DNA of 64,000 bases from CAIXSC01 sp046349855 (GTDB taxonomy: Bacteria > Planctomycetota > Planctomycetia > Pirellulales > Pirellulaceae). This document shows, piece after piece, positions 27,801 to 38,071 of this stretch. How positions within the stretch are numbered: the first letter of the stretch is position 1; every line of letters starts with the position of its first letter. Made by a program: the position numbers and the translations under genes. Below the pieces are notes generated by a model. It saw only the letters and a list, made by a program, of their open reading frames with translations. It ran no database searches and was not told the origin of the DNA. The stretch is from positions 1-64,000 of the forward strand of contig JAXMBM010000013.1 in assembly GCA_046349855.1 (NCBI GenBank). The letters are read 5' to 3'.

Positions 27801-29523
27801 GCGTCATGGAATTTCACTCTTAAGCGTGGACGAGTTCGAATTGCGTGCAAAGTGGTGGTGTGAAACGGAATTACCGCGACCGAAGCGAACCGTGACGCGA
27901 CAGCGATAGATCACGGACTCCGTTGAATTCAGGCGGACGAGGAAACCTGACGGCATCGGAAACCGGAGTAGGGCTTGGCGTCGAAGTGATTCGTTGCAGG
28001 CTATACAGATACCGAGAATCTGGGTAACGGCCGTACCGAGAAGCATCCGCAGCACCGGCGCTTGAGTACCACGGTAGAGCGTACGAAAGCAATATGGTGG
28101 GTGCGGGGCGCCGCCGGAAGCAAATCTCATTGTAATTAAGGAGCAGAGAGAGCGGTATGAATCGATGCGTCAGCAGGAGTCCGGTGGCGAAGTTTGCGGA
28201 ATTCGCAGGCGTGAAATTCAAGGCCGCGCCGATCACCTTGTGTGCGATGCAAGGCAAATGGCAACGGTAAAAGATCACTGTTTGAACGATGAGTCAGAAT
28301 CGCCGGCAATATTGGCCCGCACAGGCGATTTACGAGCATGTACAGCCCAACCATTAAGGTGTTGAGTGCACAGCCCAGAGTGATTAGCAGAAAGCAGTCG
28401 GTGACATCAATGTGGGCGAGAGTTGGGCTGAGCAATGGAAGCAAATCGGGAGCATTAAAGGAAGAGCAATACGGTAACTGCGGCTCAAGGACGCAAGTGC
28501 TTGATTGGTAAGTGAATATGTCTCCGGTAAAGGTCGGATGACTCGGCGAAAGTCGAGTCAAGCGAGGAAGAAGTACGTTGTACAGTGGCGTTACTGCAAC
28601 ACGTAGACAGTTGAGGCCGCGTAAGAAGCAAGGAATAGAGCGCCCAAACTCCGCGAGGAGTAGCCGATGGCATCAGAAAGACGCGATCCATGTTCGTCGC
28701 GAATCAGGCGAACAGGGTCGTGATGGCCGTACCGGTGCAAACTGGCGAAGTTCCAGAGATGCCGGAAGTTGCAGAGCACGGGAATGCGGTCGGGATTGGT
28801 TAAACGATTATAGTGAGATAGAGTAGAGCCATGCTGCCAGCAGTGCCGCAAGCAGTTGAGCAAGAGAATCGCTCGGATTCCATAACTCGCGAAGGCGCCA
28901 GAAGGTGATCGTGGTTGTCAGCGCGCAGTACTGGCCTCGGTGGCGCAATTGCCGTTCATGGTATTCGTGGCGTGGAGTCCAGCGAGCTGTTTGGTGGTAT
29001 GCGTTTATCCAGCAGATGCCACGGTGAGCAGCTGGTGTAAGTAGCGAGTGATAAAGATGTTCGACAGGCATCTGGTCGGTTGAGAACCATGATTGTGCGC
29101 AGCCATGGACTGAGAGTAGCCAATGCGGCGGCGAGTATGCCCCCAATGATGATGTACGCTCTTTGGTACGAACGAGATTTTACGGCGAGCATGAGTCGTT
29201 CGCTTGGGGCCCGACTAGAGAGGACGCGAGTTCACGCATGATCGCGGTCGTGAATCCCATGAGTCAGGAGCGCGCGGCTGCGCTTTGAAGGGTAGCGGAT
29301 GGCGTGTAGATGCTCACTGATTCATCACCAAGCCGGTTGCCGATGAGCACGGGGCTGAACTGACAACTAACAAGCAGAAATGCTCGTGCCAAGACCGAGC
29401 AATGAGTCACGTAAGAAGTGGCGCTGAAGTATTGGTGACGTATTGCGGGTAATCCGGACTATCCATAGCCGATACTCGGGCAGCGACAGGTGTGATTAGG
29501 CGTCCTCCGCCGGTGTGTAACAG
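27801..29523 (-). other. Unresolved, probably a broken membrane-protein gene
   Basis: Minus-strand frames contain hydrophobic pieces such as YQRAYIIIGGILAAALATLS, DSLAQLLAALLAAWLYSISL and LITLGCALNTLMVGLYMLV. None extends more than about 140 codons and frames change often. Lying inside a polysaccharide cluster, an O-antigen polymerase or second flippase would fit. I cannot assign it. Confidence 0.4.
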
Positions 29524-30775
29524 TTAGACGATTTCGATTTCCGGCATTGGGAAAATCAGGTGACCGCCGTTCGCAAGGAATTCTGCTTCGCGCTCAATGA
29601 TCCCAGACTTGAAGTGCCAAGGAAGGACTAGGAAGAAGTCGGGGCGTTCAGCGCTATTTGCCTCTGACTCAGACACGATTGGAATGTGGGTTTCGGTATA
29701 CACGCAAAGCCGTACTTGTCGGGATTTACGTCAGCGATAAGGATGTCAGCAGCAGTGAAACCGCAGAACTGCAAAAGCACATTGCCCGCTGTTGAAACAG
29801 CCAACCGAATACTCGCTTGCGCCGTCACTATTCGGGCGAATCAGCGTCACGAAGGCTCTTACGGTGTTCGAATACGCGGTCGCAAAAGTCACGGAACGGA
29901 CGTGGTGGTGAAACAGGTCGAGACGATCTTCAGTTTCCAGGAGCCAGTCGATGACAGCGTCGTTGCGGCGATGAACAGGATTGCTTTTTTGTTGCTGTAA
30001 CGGCGAAACTTCCGCCGTTTATGGCATTCATTGCGACATCGATAATCTTCATGTTGCTGCGTCGAGAATGCGGTCGACGACGGAGGGCATATAGTACTCG
30101 AGGTGTTCGTGGCAGACGATATCGTACAGAGTTCAGGCGAAGCGCTGGAGGGCATATAGCTCTGTTCAAATGCCAGATGCCGTTGTCGGCGAGGCAATCA
30201 TGTACCTGGCGAACGAAGTCGATCGGTTGTTCGAGATCGTAGAACATGGCGATCGAAGTAATCAACAGCGCGTTGGTCGCCGACAGCTGATAAAGACATC
30301 GCGGCCTGGAAAGTCAGGCACCAATCGGATGTTTGATGGGTAGAGGTGTTTTGAACTTGGCTGACACGGTCGGAGTCAATTCCAAGTCGCTCGATGCTTG
30401 GAGTGGTATAGGCACAGAGAGTGTCGAGTCGTTGCTTCCGATGTCGAAAACTGGAGTCACCGGGGGCTAGGCCGGCGAACTGGGCTAGTTTTCGGGCTTT
30501 CCTTGAAGGTGTGGTTCACCATCGAGCGGTTTAAACCAGAGCGGTAGCCGTAGTTGTCGCCGACATCGATGGCAGATCAAAGTGGTGGCCGAGTTGGAGC
30601 AGGAGGCCGCTGTCGGAACCTGAAACCAATTCCAGCGGCCGATCGGCACGGGATCTTCGGCCGTCTTGAGGGAAGATGCCGTGTATGCGCAACGCTTGAG
30701 TTCCAGTACCGATACGAGGTTAGTGCTGGGCGAGATGCGGCAGTGATTGATCGAGGGATGGTAGTTGGTGGATGG
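29524..30775 (-). pseudogene. C-methyltransferase (zinc-binding, sugar C-methyltransferase family), frameshifted
   Basis: Joined across frames, the minus strand gives VSVLEL, GIFP, PLELV, then GDNYGYRSGLNRSMV, FDIGSND, DVFISAVGDQRA, AMFYDLEQPIDFVRQVHDCL, HEHLEYY, VDRILDA, MKIIDVAMNAINGGSFAVTA and finally AREAEFLANGGHLIFPMPEI before the stop at 29524. This is the order seen in the Methyltransf_13/Methyltransf_14 architecture of NDP-hexose C-methyltransferases. It has a Cys-rich N-terminus, a SAM-binding middle (FDIGSNDxTL) and a C-terminal domain with the GGHLIFPMPEIEI ending. At least seven single-base shifts are needed. The start is approximate. Likely made a branched-chain sugar for the surface polysaccharide. 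Confidence 0.65.
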
Positions 30776-31418
30776 TGCGGTATTGTCGTGGACGGGTCGG
30801 CGTTGGCGTGGCGCTCGCTGAGGTTGTGTGGGCGGCTTGTGGGAAGGGTAGACGTGGGATGGACTCGGAGAATCATAGTCGGACTCGCGTACGAAATGGG
30901 CAAGCTCGCCCTCACTAGAATGACTAACATCGTGTCGTCGCGATTCGGCATAGCGCTTGGACTTGCTGCATGAGCAAACGTGAAATTAGCGATTGTGCGG
31001 CCAGTGACGCGCACAGGCGGAAGATGCCGAATAGGCAGGGTGTGAATGCGTCGAGCCACACGTGTAAAGCGATGCGCGTCGGACAATGGCATGACCAACG
31101 GATACGGCATTCGCTGTGGAACAAGGTCGTGGGAGGAATGAGGAGAGTGGGTGGATACGCCCGATTGCGGAAATGGGAACGTGAAGGTCACCTGACGAAT
31201 GAAGTAAGACGTGGCTAGTGTGTGAAAATGGGGGGCGGGCGAAAGGAGGTAAATTGCGCTTGCAGGGATCTGGTGCGAGGCAATACCTTGGATTCACGAC
31301 TGAATCAGCGTAAGGCGTTCGCCGATGGAAATTGCGACGATAGAGTCGCAACAAACCGACACTCAAATGGTGTCACGAGTGCTGAAGTGCGAGGATTCGC
31401 GAACGGCAAGAGCATCCC
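30776..31418. other. Stretch without an assignable gene, unusual composition
   Basis: Open frames on both strands are short and rich in Thr/Ser/Pro/His (minus) or Arg/Gly/Val (plus), which is typical of non-coding reading. GC content is visibly lower than the flanking 10 kb. It lies between the C-methyltransferase (minus) and FkbM (plus), so the start regions of both could be hidden here under frameshifts. Confidence 0.4.
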
Positions 31419-32132
31419 TTGCGCTGGAGCGGAAGGTCGGATCGACGAGAAGGTCGCGCTCGCTTTTTCAAGCGCGAGCGTGAGCCACTTGTGCTCGTAG
31501 AAGTTGGCGCTGCGAGACCGGACTATCTTTCGATGAGTGCGTTCTTTCGTGAATCAGGTTGGACAGTCATTTCTGTTGAACCAAATCCAGTCTTCTGCGA
31601 CTTGCATCGTTCTGTTGGCAATGACGTGCTCTGCTATGCGTGTGGCGATCGCGATGAAGATGATGTTGATTTTACAATCGTTGATTCGCATGGCCGGTCA
31701 TACGAATCCGGCCAGGTGTCATTCGAGTCATTTTCGTCACTCGGGATCAAGCCCGAATTTGCAAGTTTGACGCGAGACGAAACAACAACCACGATCAAAG
31801 TCAAACTCAGACGGTTGGATACGATACTTGCGACACACGCTCCGCAACTCGACTCAATCGACATGCTGGCCGTTGATGTCGAGGGGTGGGAACTAGAGGT
31901 ACTTTCGGGATTCAATCTGAAACGCTATCGCCCGAAGTGCGTCGTTCTCGAGAACTTGTTTGGTCGGCGCGAGTACCGGGATTACATGGCCGCGCAAGGG
32001 TACAGGCGGTGGCGGTGCCTTCCCCCAAACGAAGTGTTTGTGTCCGACGATGCACAGGTTACACGGTGCGAGATCGCGCTGCTGCAGATTGTTGATCGAA
32101 TCGTGCATGGAGCGATGAAACTGGTCGGTTAA
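31419..32132 (+). CDS. FkbM-family methyltransferase
   Basis: 237 codons in one frame. Recognisable parts: LVEVGAARPDYLS (SAM-binding loop), GWTVISVEPNPVFCDLHR (the VEPNP acidic motif), VKLRRLDTILATHAP and DMLAVDVEGWELEVLSGF, the hallmark of FkbM proteins (DVEGxE). It is the first intact gene after the frameshifted cluster and runs in the opposite direction. The first ~25 residues (WSGRSDRREGRARFFK) do not look like a normal start and may reflect another shift upstream. Likely O-methylates a sugar of the same surface polymer. The substrate is unknown. Confidence 0.82.
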   Translation: MRWSGRSDRREGRARFFKREREPLVLVEVGAARPDYLSMSAFFRESGWTVISVEPNPVFCDLHRSVGNDVLCYACGDRDEDDVDFTIVDSHGRSYESGQVSFESFSSLGIKPEFASLTRDETTTTIKVKLRRLDTILATHAPQLDSIDMLAVDVEGWELEVLSGFNLKRYRPKCVVLENLFGRREYRDYMAAQGYRRWRCLPPNEVFVSDDAQVTRCEIALLQIVDRIVHGAMKLVG

Positions 32133-32442
32133 ACGCCAGGCGATTCGAGTCTTGGCTTCCGGCTAACCGACATGCGATGGCTTGATCATGGCGTAATGGA
32201 CGCGTCAACCAAGGTCATCTGGTACGAGGCTCGTGGCGTGTGGGAATCGTGGCACCTACGATGAGCCCTGTCTGGAAAGCCAGATTGTCGGAATGGATCG
32301 CACTTCGGCCTCTGCAGTTTAGGTTGCCGGGCAGGTAGATGTTGCGAGACTGCGCGTTGTGATTGCGCCCAGGGCGGAATATACTCCGGGGCGTCGGTGG
32401 CGAATCCTCGCCAGGCGGCGTGTGTTCCTGGAGATTCCGATC
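32133..32442. other. Intergenic region, nothing recognised
   Basis: About 310 bases between FkbM and the S41 protease. No open frame, repeat or clear promoter stands out; the promoter of the S41-tsaD unit should lie here. Confidence 0.5.
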
Positions 32443-34056
32443 ATGGTCGGTCGTTGGTTTGGAGCGCTTGTGCTGGTGGGGGCCGTAGGTTCCATGGCCC
32501 TTGCTCAGCCTCCTCGTCCCCAGCCCGGGGATTCGCCAGGCACACCACCTAAACCGGCTGCCAAGACAACGCAGATAGGTCAGCCCGACGCTTCCAAGTC
32601 TCAGCCCGCTCAGCCTAACGACGAACGTCCGGCGGCGGATAATCCGTCTGAGCCCAAGGGAGTGGGACGACCACCCGCCGCGGAGGACGACCAGGGGGGG
32701 GCGCGGCGGGAGGAGTTGGAGTTGCTGCAGCTGTTTGTCGATACGCTAGACCAGGTCCAACGCAATTACGTCAAGGACATCAGCCGGCGCGAACTCTACG
32801 AGGCCGCGATCCGCGGGCTCCTCACCAAGCTCGACCAGCACTCCAGCTACATTCCTCCGGACGACATCGAGAGCTTCAAAGGATCGGTCGAAAGCGAGTT
32901 TGGCGGGATCGGGATCCAGGTGTCGCTGGAAGGCGGGCGGCTGATCGTCATCAGCCCGCTCGTCGGCACCCCCGCCTACCGCGCGGGGATCCAGGCCGGC
33001 GACTGGATCAGCGAAATCAATGGCCAGACCACGCGCGACATCACGCTCGACGAAGCCGTCAAACGCATGAAGGGGAAGATCGGCACGACGGTCCGAGTCA
33101 CCGTGGTGCACGCACGGGATGGCAAGTCCGAAGCGCTCACACTCGCGCGGGAAGTGGTCCGCGTCGAAACCGTTCTGGGCGACCGCCGCCGCGCCGACGA
33201 CAGCTGGGACTTTCTGCTGGACCACGAGCGCAAGATCGGCTACATCCGCCTGACCTCGTTCGGCCGCCACACTCCCAATGAACTCCGCAAGGCGCTCCAG
33301 CAACTGGCCGACCAGCAGGTGCGCGCCCTGATTCTTGATGTCCGCTTCAACCCCGGCGGGCTGCTGAGTGCGGCGATCGATGTGAGCGACCTGTTCGTGG
33401 CCGACGGGCGGATCGTGAGCACCGTGGGGCGGAATGTCGACGAACAGGTGGTGTACGCCAAACGCGAAGGAACCTACGGCGACTTCCCTCTGGTGGTGCT
33501 GGCGAACCAGTTCAGCGCCAGCGCCAGCGAAATCGTCGCCGCCTGCCTCCAGGACCACGAACGGGCGATCGTCGTTGGCGAACGGACCTGGGGGAAAGGG
33601 AGCGTCCAGAACATCATCGAACTGGAAGGGGGACGCAGCGCCCTGAAACTCACCACCGCCAGCTACCAGCGGCCCAACGGGCGGAACATCCACCGCTTCG
33701 AAGGCGCCGGCGAGGAAGACGAATGGGGGGTGAAGCCGAGTCCCGGATATGAGGTCAAGCTGAGCGTCGACGAGTTGCGCGGGTTGATCGAGCAGCGGCG
33801 GCAACGCGATATCGTCGGGCCGCAGGCGGCCGAACTCCCTCCGCTCGAACAGGCCGACAAGCAACTGGCCAAGGCCCTCGAGTACCTCCGGGGTAAGCTC
33901 CCCGAGCCGCGCCGCGAGCCGGCGGCCGATGGGAAGGACAAGCCGGCGGCTCCCGCCGGTAAACCCGCGACGCCGGCCGAGAAGCCCGCAGCCCCGCCCG
34001 AGAAGCCGGCGGCTCCGGGAGACGCGGCGGGAAAGCCGCCCGCGCCGCCCCGGTGA
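32443..34056 (+). CDS. S41 carboxyl-terminal processing protease (CtpA-like)
   Basis: Start chosen at ATG 32443, which has GGAG about 9 bases upstream and opens a signal peptide (GRWFGALVLVGAVGSMALAQ). A proline-rich linker follows. Then come an N-terminal helical region (LFVDTLDQVQRNYVKDISR), a PDZ domain (GGIGIQVSLEGGRLIVISPL, AGIQAGDWISEINGQ), and the S41 catalytic domain with Ser360 in FSASASEI and Lys385 in TWGKGSVQ. The 25-residue spacing equals that of the plant D1-processing protease dyad. The C-terminus is a Lys/Pro/Ala-rich tail (KPAAPAGKPATPAEKPAAP). Periplasmic proteolysis of exported proteins is expected. Its stop overlaps the tsaD start by one base (TGATG), so translation is probably coupled. 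Confidence 0.93.
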   Translation: MVGRWFGALVLVGAVGSMALAQPPRPQPGDSPGTPPKPAAKTTQIGQPDASKSQPAQPNDERPAADNPSEPKGVGRPPAAEDDQGGARREELELLQLFVDTLDQVQRNYVKDISRRELYEAAIRGLLTKLDQHSSYIPPDDIESFKGSVESEFGGIGIQVSLEGGRLIVISPLVGTPAYRAGIQAGDWISEINGQTTRDITLDEAVKRMKGKIGTTVRVTVVHARDGKSEALTLAREVVRVETVLGDRRRADDSWDFLLDHERKIGYIRLTSFGRHTPNELRKALQQLADQQVRALILDVRFNPGGLLSAAIDVSDLFVADGRIVSTVGRNVDEQVVYAKREGTYGDFPLVVLANQFSASASEIVAACLQDHERAIVVGERTWGKGSVQNIIELEGGRSALKLTTASYQRPNGRNIHRFEGAGEEDEWGVKPSPGYEVKLSVDELRGLIEQRRQRDIVGPQAAELPPLEQADKQLAKALEYLRGKLPEPRREPAADGKDKPAAPAGKPATPAEKPAAPPEKPAAPGDAAGKPPAPPR

Positions 34057-35096
34057 TGCGCCTGCTGACGATCGAATCGACGTGCGATGAGACGGCGGCC
34101 GCCGTCGTCACCGACCGCCTGGAAGTGCTGGGCGCTGTCGTCGCTTCCCAGGCGGAACTCCACGAACGATTCCAGGGAGTGGTGCCGGAGATCGCGGCCC
34201 GGGCGCACGTCGAGCAGATCGTGCCGGTGATCGACGAGGCGTTGCGGCAGGCGGGGCTGCGGCTGACCGACATCGATGCCATCGCCGTCGCCAACACTCC
34301 CGGGCTGGCCGGTTCGCTGCTGGTCGGCGTGGTGGCCGCCAAGACGCTGAGTCTGGCGCTGGGTAAGCCGCTGGTGGCGATCAATCATCTGCACGCCCAC
34401 ATCTATGCCTGTCGGATCGCGGCCGGCCGCGACATTTTTCCCTGCGTGGGTCTGATTGTGAGTGGCGGGCACACCAGCCTGTATCACTGCCGGTCGGCCA
34501 ACGACTTCGGGCTGCTGGGGGGCACGATCGACGACGCGGCGGGAGAGGCTTTCGACAAGGTGGCGAGCATGCTGGGGCTGGGATTCCCGGGCGGGCCCGC
34601 GGTGGCGCGAGCGGCCGAACAGGGGAATCCGGCGGCCTATCGGTTTCCCCGTTCGTTCATCCACGACGCCGAGCGGCTGGAGTTCAGCTTCAGCGGACTC
34701 AAGACGGCCGTGCGCTATGCCATCGCCGGTCCGGGTCGGCCCGATTTTTCCCACGTGGAACTCACCGCGCAGCAGGTGGCCGATCTGGCTGCCAGTTTCC
34801 AGCAGGCGGTCGTCGACTGCCTGGTCGCCAAAGCGGTCCAGGCCCTCGACCATACCGGCCTGCGGCGGCTGTGCGTCGGCGGAGGCGTGGCGGCCAACCG
34901 CGTACTGCGCGCGGCGCTGGCCCGGGAACTCGAACGGCGCGGCGACGAACTGCTGATCGCCCCCCCGGAACTCTGCACCGACAATGCGGTCATGGGCGCG
35001 CTGGCCTTCGAACGGCTGCGGGTCGGCGATGTCGACTCGCTGGAAATCGATGCCCTCCCCGGCCTGCTGCGCCCGAGTCAGGGGAGCGGCACCTGA
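34056..35096 (+). CDS. tsaD: tRNA N6-adenosine threonylcarbamoyltransferase
   Basis: 346 residues. Transfers the threonylcarbamoyl group to A37 of ANN-decoding tRNAs. Metal-binding His111 and His115 (NHLHAHIYA) fall at the same positions as in the E. coli enzyme. Other signatures are TIESTCDETAAAVV at the N-terminus, IVSGGHTSLY, IDDAAGEAFDKVASMLGLGF and the C-terminal CTDNAVMGA. The ATG at 34056 is preferred over the overlapping GTG at 34053. The last 19 bases overlap the 3' end of the convergent cytochrome gene. No tsaB, tsaC or tsaE gene is nearby. Confidence 0.97.
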   Translation: MRLLTIESTCDETAAAVVTDRLEVLGAVVASQAELHERFQGVVPEIAARAHVEQIVPVIDEALRQAGLRLTDIDAIAVANTPGLAGSLLVGVVAAKTLSLALGKPLVAINHLHAHIYACRIAAGRDIFPCVGLIVSGGHTSLYHCRSANDFGLLGGTIDDAAGEAFDKVASMLGLGFPGGPAVARAAEQGNPAAYRFPRSFIHDAERLEFSFSGLKTAVRYAIAGPGRPDFSHVELTAQQVADLAASFQQAVVDCLVAKAVQALDHTGLRRLCVGGGVAANRVLRAALARELERRGDELLIAPPELCTDNAVMGALAFERLRVGDVDSLEIDALPGLLRPSQGSGT

Positions 35097-38071
35097 GCGG
35101 GGCTGCTGAGGTACGCGATCAGATCCCGCAGCTGCTCGAAGGTGAGTTTGTCGAGCACACCTTCGGGCATCAGCGACAGCGGCGACGCCGTCCGTTCGGC
35201 GATTTCCCCACGGGGTATGACCAGCCGCTCGTTGACGGTTTGCACGGTGAGAGCCCGGTCGGTGTCACCGGCGATCATGCCCGTGACGACGCGGCCGTCG
35301 GTCGTTTCGATGACATGCAGCTGAAAATCCTTGGAGACCGCGGCACTGGGGTCTCCCAGGTTTTCCAGCAGATAATCGAGGTTGAAGCGCTGGGCGCCGG
35401 TGAGTTCGGGGCCGATCTGGCCACCGGCGTCGAACAGCTTGTGGCAATTCGCGCAGTGTGTTTGAAAGACGGCTCGCCCCGCTGCGCGGTCGGCCGATTT
35501 CAAGACGGTCGGAGTGAGCCGCTTCTTGACGTCGGCGATGCGGCGGGCCGCCGCGGCGCGGGTGGTCCGCAACTCGCCCCACAGGGCCCGCACCCGCGCT
35601 CGGACCTGCTCGTCCGCGAGACTCTGCAGTTGCCGCGCGGTGTAGGCGGTTACGTCCCCGCGCGGGATCTGGCCCTTCTCGATGGCATCCAGCAGCGCGT
35701 GAGCCCAGGCGGCGCGGGAAGCGAGCGTCTGCAGCGCGTCCTGCCGCGTCGCCGCATCGTACTGGCGGTAGCCGGTCAGCAGCACGGTGGGCGTGTCGGC
35801 ATGCGGGTACTCGGCCAGGCCGCGGATCGCCGTCTGGCGCGTCGCCGGATCGTCGACCAGCTGCAGCAACAGCCGGTCGACGCCGGCCGGGCGGCGGGCA
35901 ATCAACGAACGCAGGGCCCGATTGCGAGTGGCGGCGTCGGTCTGACGCTCCGCCGCCTGCCGCTGCAGCTGAGCGAAAGCCGCCGGATCGTCGAACACCA
36001 GAGCCAGTTCCAGCGCCGCTTCGCGAACCTCGGCGTCCGGTGACTGCTGGAGCTTGGGGTAGGTGGTGGCCCAGGGAGCAGGTCGGGGGACCTGACGACG
36101 TCCTTCCAGGCCGACGCGGATTCCGGCGAGCACCTCGCGACGTGCGTCGTCGTCCAGGCGGGCCAGCAGGCTGGTGAGTTGCTCGAGCGCGGCCTCGTTT
36201 CGCGGCAGCACCGCGGCACGCCGCGCCACGTGGCGGCGGACCAGGGGCAGCCGAGCGGTCTCGGCCAGCGACAGGAAGCGGGCCAGATCGGTGTCGACCA
36301 GCGGTTCGGTCCCGTACCAGATCATCAGCGGGAGGTTGGGGTCCGCGGCATCTTCGGCGCGAGCCGCCAGGGCCGCGGCGAGATCCCAGCGCTGCGCCGG
36401 CGGGAGACGCTGCAGGGCGGAGGACAGCTGGAGGCGGACGTAGGCCGAGTCGCCCTGCGCGGCCAGCGAGACGAAGCGGGTGAGCGCGGCGGGCGGCGGC
36501 ACGCCGTCTTCGCACAACAACCGCACCGCCCAGCCCCGAATGTATTCGCTGGCGTGCTCCAGTTGCCGGACCAGAAAGTCGTCCGTCAAACCGCCGCTGA
36601 CGTGCAGGGCCCAGAGGGCACGCAGCTGTCGCGGGACGTCGGTCTGGGTGGCGAAGAGTGTCTCGAGCCGCTGCCGGGCGGCCGACAGGTCTTGTCCTGC
36701 TGCGGCCTGCTCCTGAAGCAGGCGTCGAGCGTGCTGGACGTACCAGTCGTTGCGGTGCAGTTGAAGTTCGACCAGTTCGAGCGGCGAGAGGCGGGCCAGG
36801 GGCGGGAGACGCGTCTGCGGCGTGCCGTAGGTGATCTTGAAGATGCGTCCCGTGTGCCGCCGCGTGTTCTTCACGCTGTGGCATTCGCCCGTGTCCGACC
36901 AGTCGCTCGAATAGACGCCGCCGTCGGGCCCGTACTTGAGAGTTACGCCCATGAACCACGGATCGCGGGAACGCACGATGTCGCGGCCGTGCGAGGCGGT
37001 GTAGCCCGAGCCGGAACGCTGCAGCCGGTCGCAATTGATCCGCTTGCCGTGGATGTTGTGCATGTACACGGCGTTGCGGTATTCGTCGGGCCAGTTGTCT
37101 CCCAGGTAGACCATGGTGCCGCAGTGAGCGTGTCCTCCGCCCGCGGCATCTTCCTCGGCCGAACCCAGCCCGTCGCGCACGTTGGCTTCGCCGACAAAGT
37201 GCTGGTGGTCGGCAATGCTCGCGATCCGCTCGTAGGCATGCAGGCTCGACGCGCGGTTCCGCCACGGCTCGTAGTGTGCCCCCTGGATCACGTGAAACAG
37301 GTGCGGATTGACGCAATTGCAGACGAACCCTTCGCCGTAGTCGTCCCAGTCGATGCCCCAGGGGTTGGTGGTGCCGTCGGCGTACGGTTCCCAGACGTGG
37401 CGCGTGGGGTGATAGCGGTAGACTCCACCGTCAAACCGTTGCCGCTGCGCTTCGGGGGTGCCGGGCTTTCCCAGGAGCGACCAGTTCGTGCGGCCGTGGG
37501 TACCGTAGAGCCAGCCGTCGGGGCCCCAGGCCAGGGCGTTGGCCAGGTTGTGCGAATTGGCGTGCGTGCCGAATCCGTCGAGCAGGACTTGGGGAGGTCC
37601 ATCGGGCCGATCATCGCCGTCGCGATCGGGCAGAAAATAAAAGTAGGGCGGGGACACCACCCACGCGCCGCCAAAACCGACCTCGATCCCGGTGACGTAG
37701 TTGAGTTGATCGTAGAAGACGGTGCGGCGGTCGAAACGCCCGTCGCCGTCCTGGTCCTCGAAGATCAGGATACGGTCGCCGGGGCGCGTGCCGTGCTGCG
37801 GATAGTTGTACGCCTCGGCGACCCACAGTCGACCGCGATCGTCGAGGCAGAAGGAGATCGGCTGCTGAACGTCCGGCTCGCCGGCGAACAGCGTGACGCG
37901 AAACCCGTGCGGCACGAGCATGGTCTGGGCGGCGATGTCGGGGGGGAGCGGCGCGTCGACTTCCGGTTCGGCTCCGCCCGCTCGACCACACAGAGCGGCG
38001 CAGCTCGCCAGCAGGACCACCGGTAGCCAACGCGCGGAACGGGGGAGCGGACGAGGGAGCGAACGGTACAT
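35078..38071 (-). CDS. PVC-type dehydrogenase with HEAT repeats and C-terminal cytochrome c
   Basis: 997 residues from the ATG at 38071, which opens a signal peptide (MYRSLPRPLPRSARWLPVVL then LASCAALC). The first ~450 residues form the membrane-bound dehydrogenase-type beta-propeller (VPHGFRVTLFAGEPDVQQPI, NPWGIDWDDYGEGFVCN, HCGTMVYLGDNWPDEYRNAV). The middle is helical HEAT-like (LEHASEYIRGWAVRLLCEDG). The C-terminus is a cytochrome c with Cys873, Cys876, His877 (HCANCHKLF) and a GPELTG loop, ending in LTFEQLRDLIAYLSS. This architecture is a hallmark of planctomycetes and verrucomicrobia. It probably oxidises a sugar or other polyol in the periplasm. Convergent with tsaD and divergent from the FG-GAP gene. 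Confidence 0.92.
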   Translation of the reverse strand: MYRSLPRPLPRSARWLPVVLLASCAALCGRAGGAEPEVDAPLPPDIAAQTMLVPHGFRVTLFAGEPDVQQPISFCLDDRGRLWVAEAYNYPQHGTRPGDRILIFEDQDGDGRFDRRTVFYDQLNYVTGIEVGFGGAWVVSPPYFYFLPDRDGDDRPDGPPQVLLDGFGTHANSHNLANALAWGPDGWLYGTHGRTNWSLLGKPGTPEAQRQRFDGGVYRYHPTRHVWEPYADGTTNPWGIDWDDYGEGFVCNCVNPHLFHVIQGAHYEPWRNRASSLHAYERIASIADHQHFVGEANVRDGLGSAEEDAAGGGHAHCGTMVYLGDNWPDEYRNAVYMHNIHGKRINCDRLQRSGSGYTASHGRDIVRSRDPWFMGVTLKYGPDGGVYSSDWSDTGECHSVKNTRRHTGRIFKITYGTPQTRLPPLARLSPLELVELQLHRNDWYVQHARRLLQEQAAAGQDLSAARQRLETLFATQTDVPRQLRALWALHVSGGLTDDFLVRQLEHASEYIRGWAVRLLCEDGVPPPAALTRFVSLAAQGDSAYVRLQLSSALQRLPPAQRWDLAAALAARAEDAADPNLPLMIWYGTEPLVDTDLARFLSLAETARLPLVRRHVARRAAVLPRNEAALEQLTSLLARLDDDARREVLAGIRVGLEGRRQVPRPAPWATTYPKLQQSPDAEVREAALELALVFDDPAAFAQLQRQAAERQTDAATRNRALRSLIARRPAGVDRLLLQLVDDPATRQTAIRGLAEYPHADTPTVLLTGYRQYDAATRQDALQTLASRAAWAHALLDAIEKGQIPRGDVTAYTARQLQSLADEQVRARVRALWGELRTTRAAAARRIADVKKRLTPTVLKSADRAAGRAVFQTHCANCHKLFDAGGQIGPELTGAQRFNLDYLLENLGDPSAAVSKDFQLHVIETTDGRVVTGMIAGDTDRALTVQTVNERLVIPRGEIAERTASPLSLMPEGVLDKLTFEQLRDLIAYLSSPAQVPLP

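Noticed and set aside
30577..31191. 204-codon minus-strand open frame
   Set aside because: Composition (Thr/Ser/Pro/His-rich) and lack of motifs mark it as non-coding, and its left part overlaps the rebuilt C-methyltransferase start in another frame.
35265..38026. Long open frames in other frames of the PVC cytochrome gene (683 and 615 codons)
   Set aside because: They lack domains and overlap a clearly coding frame with a CxxCH site and dehydrogenase motifs.
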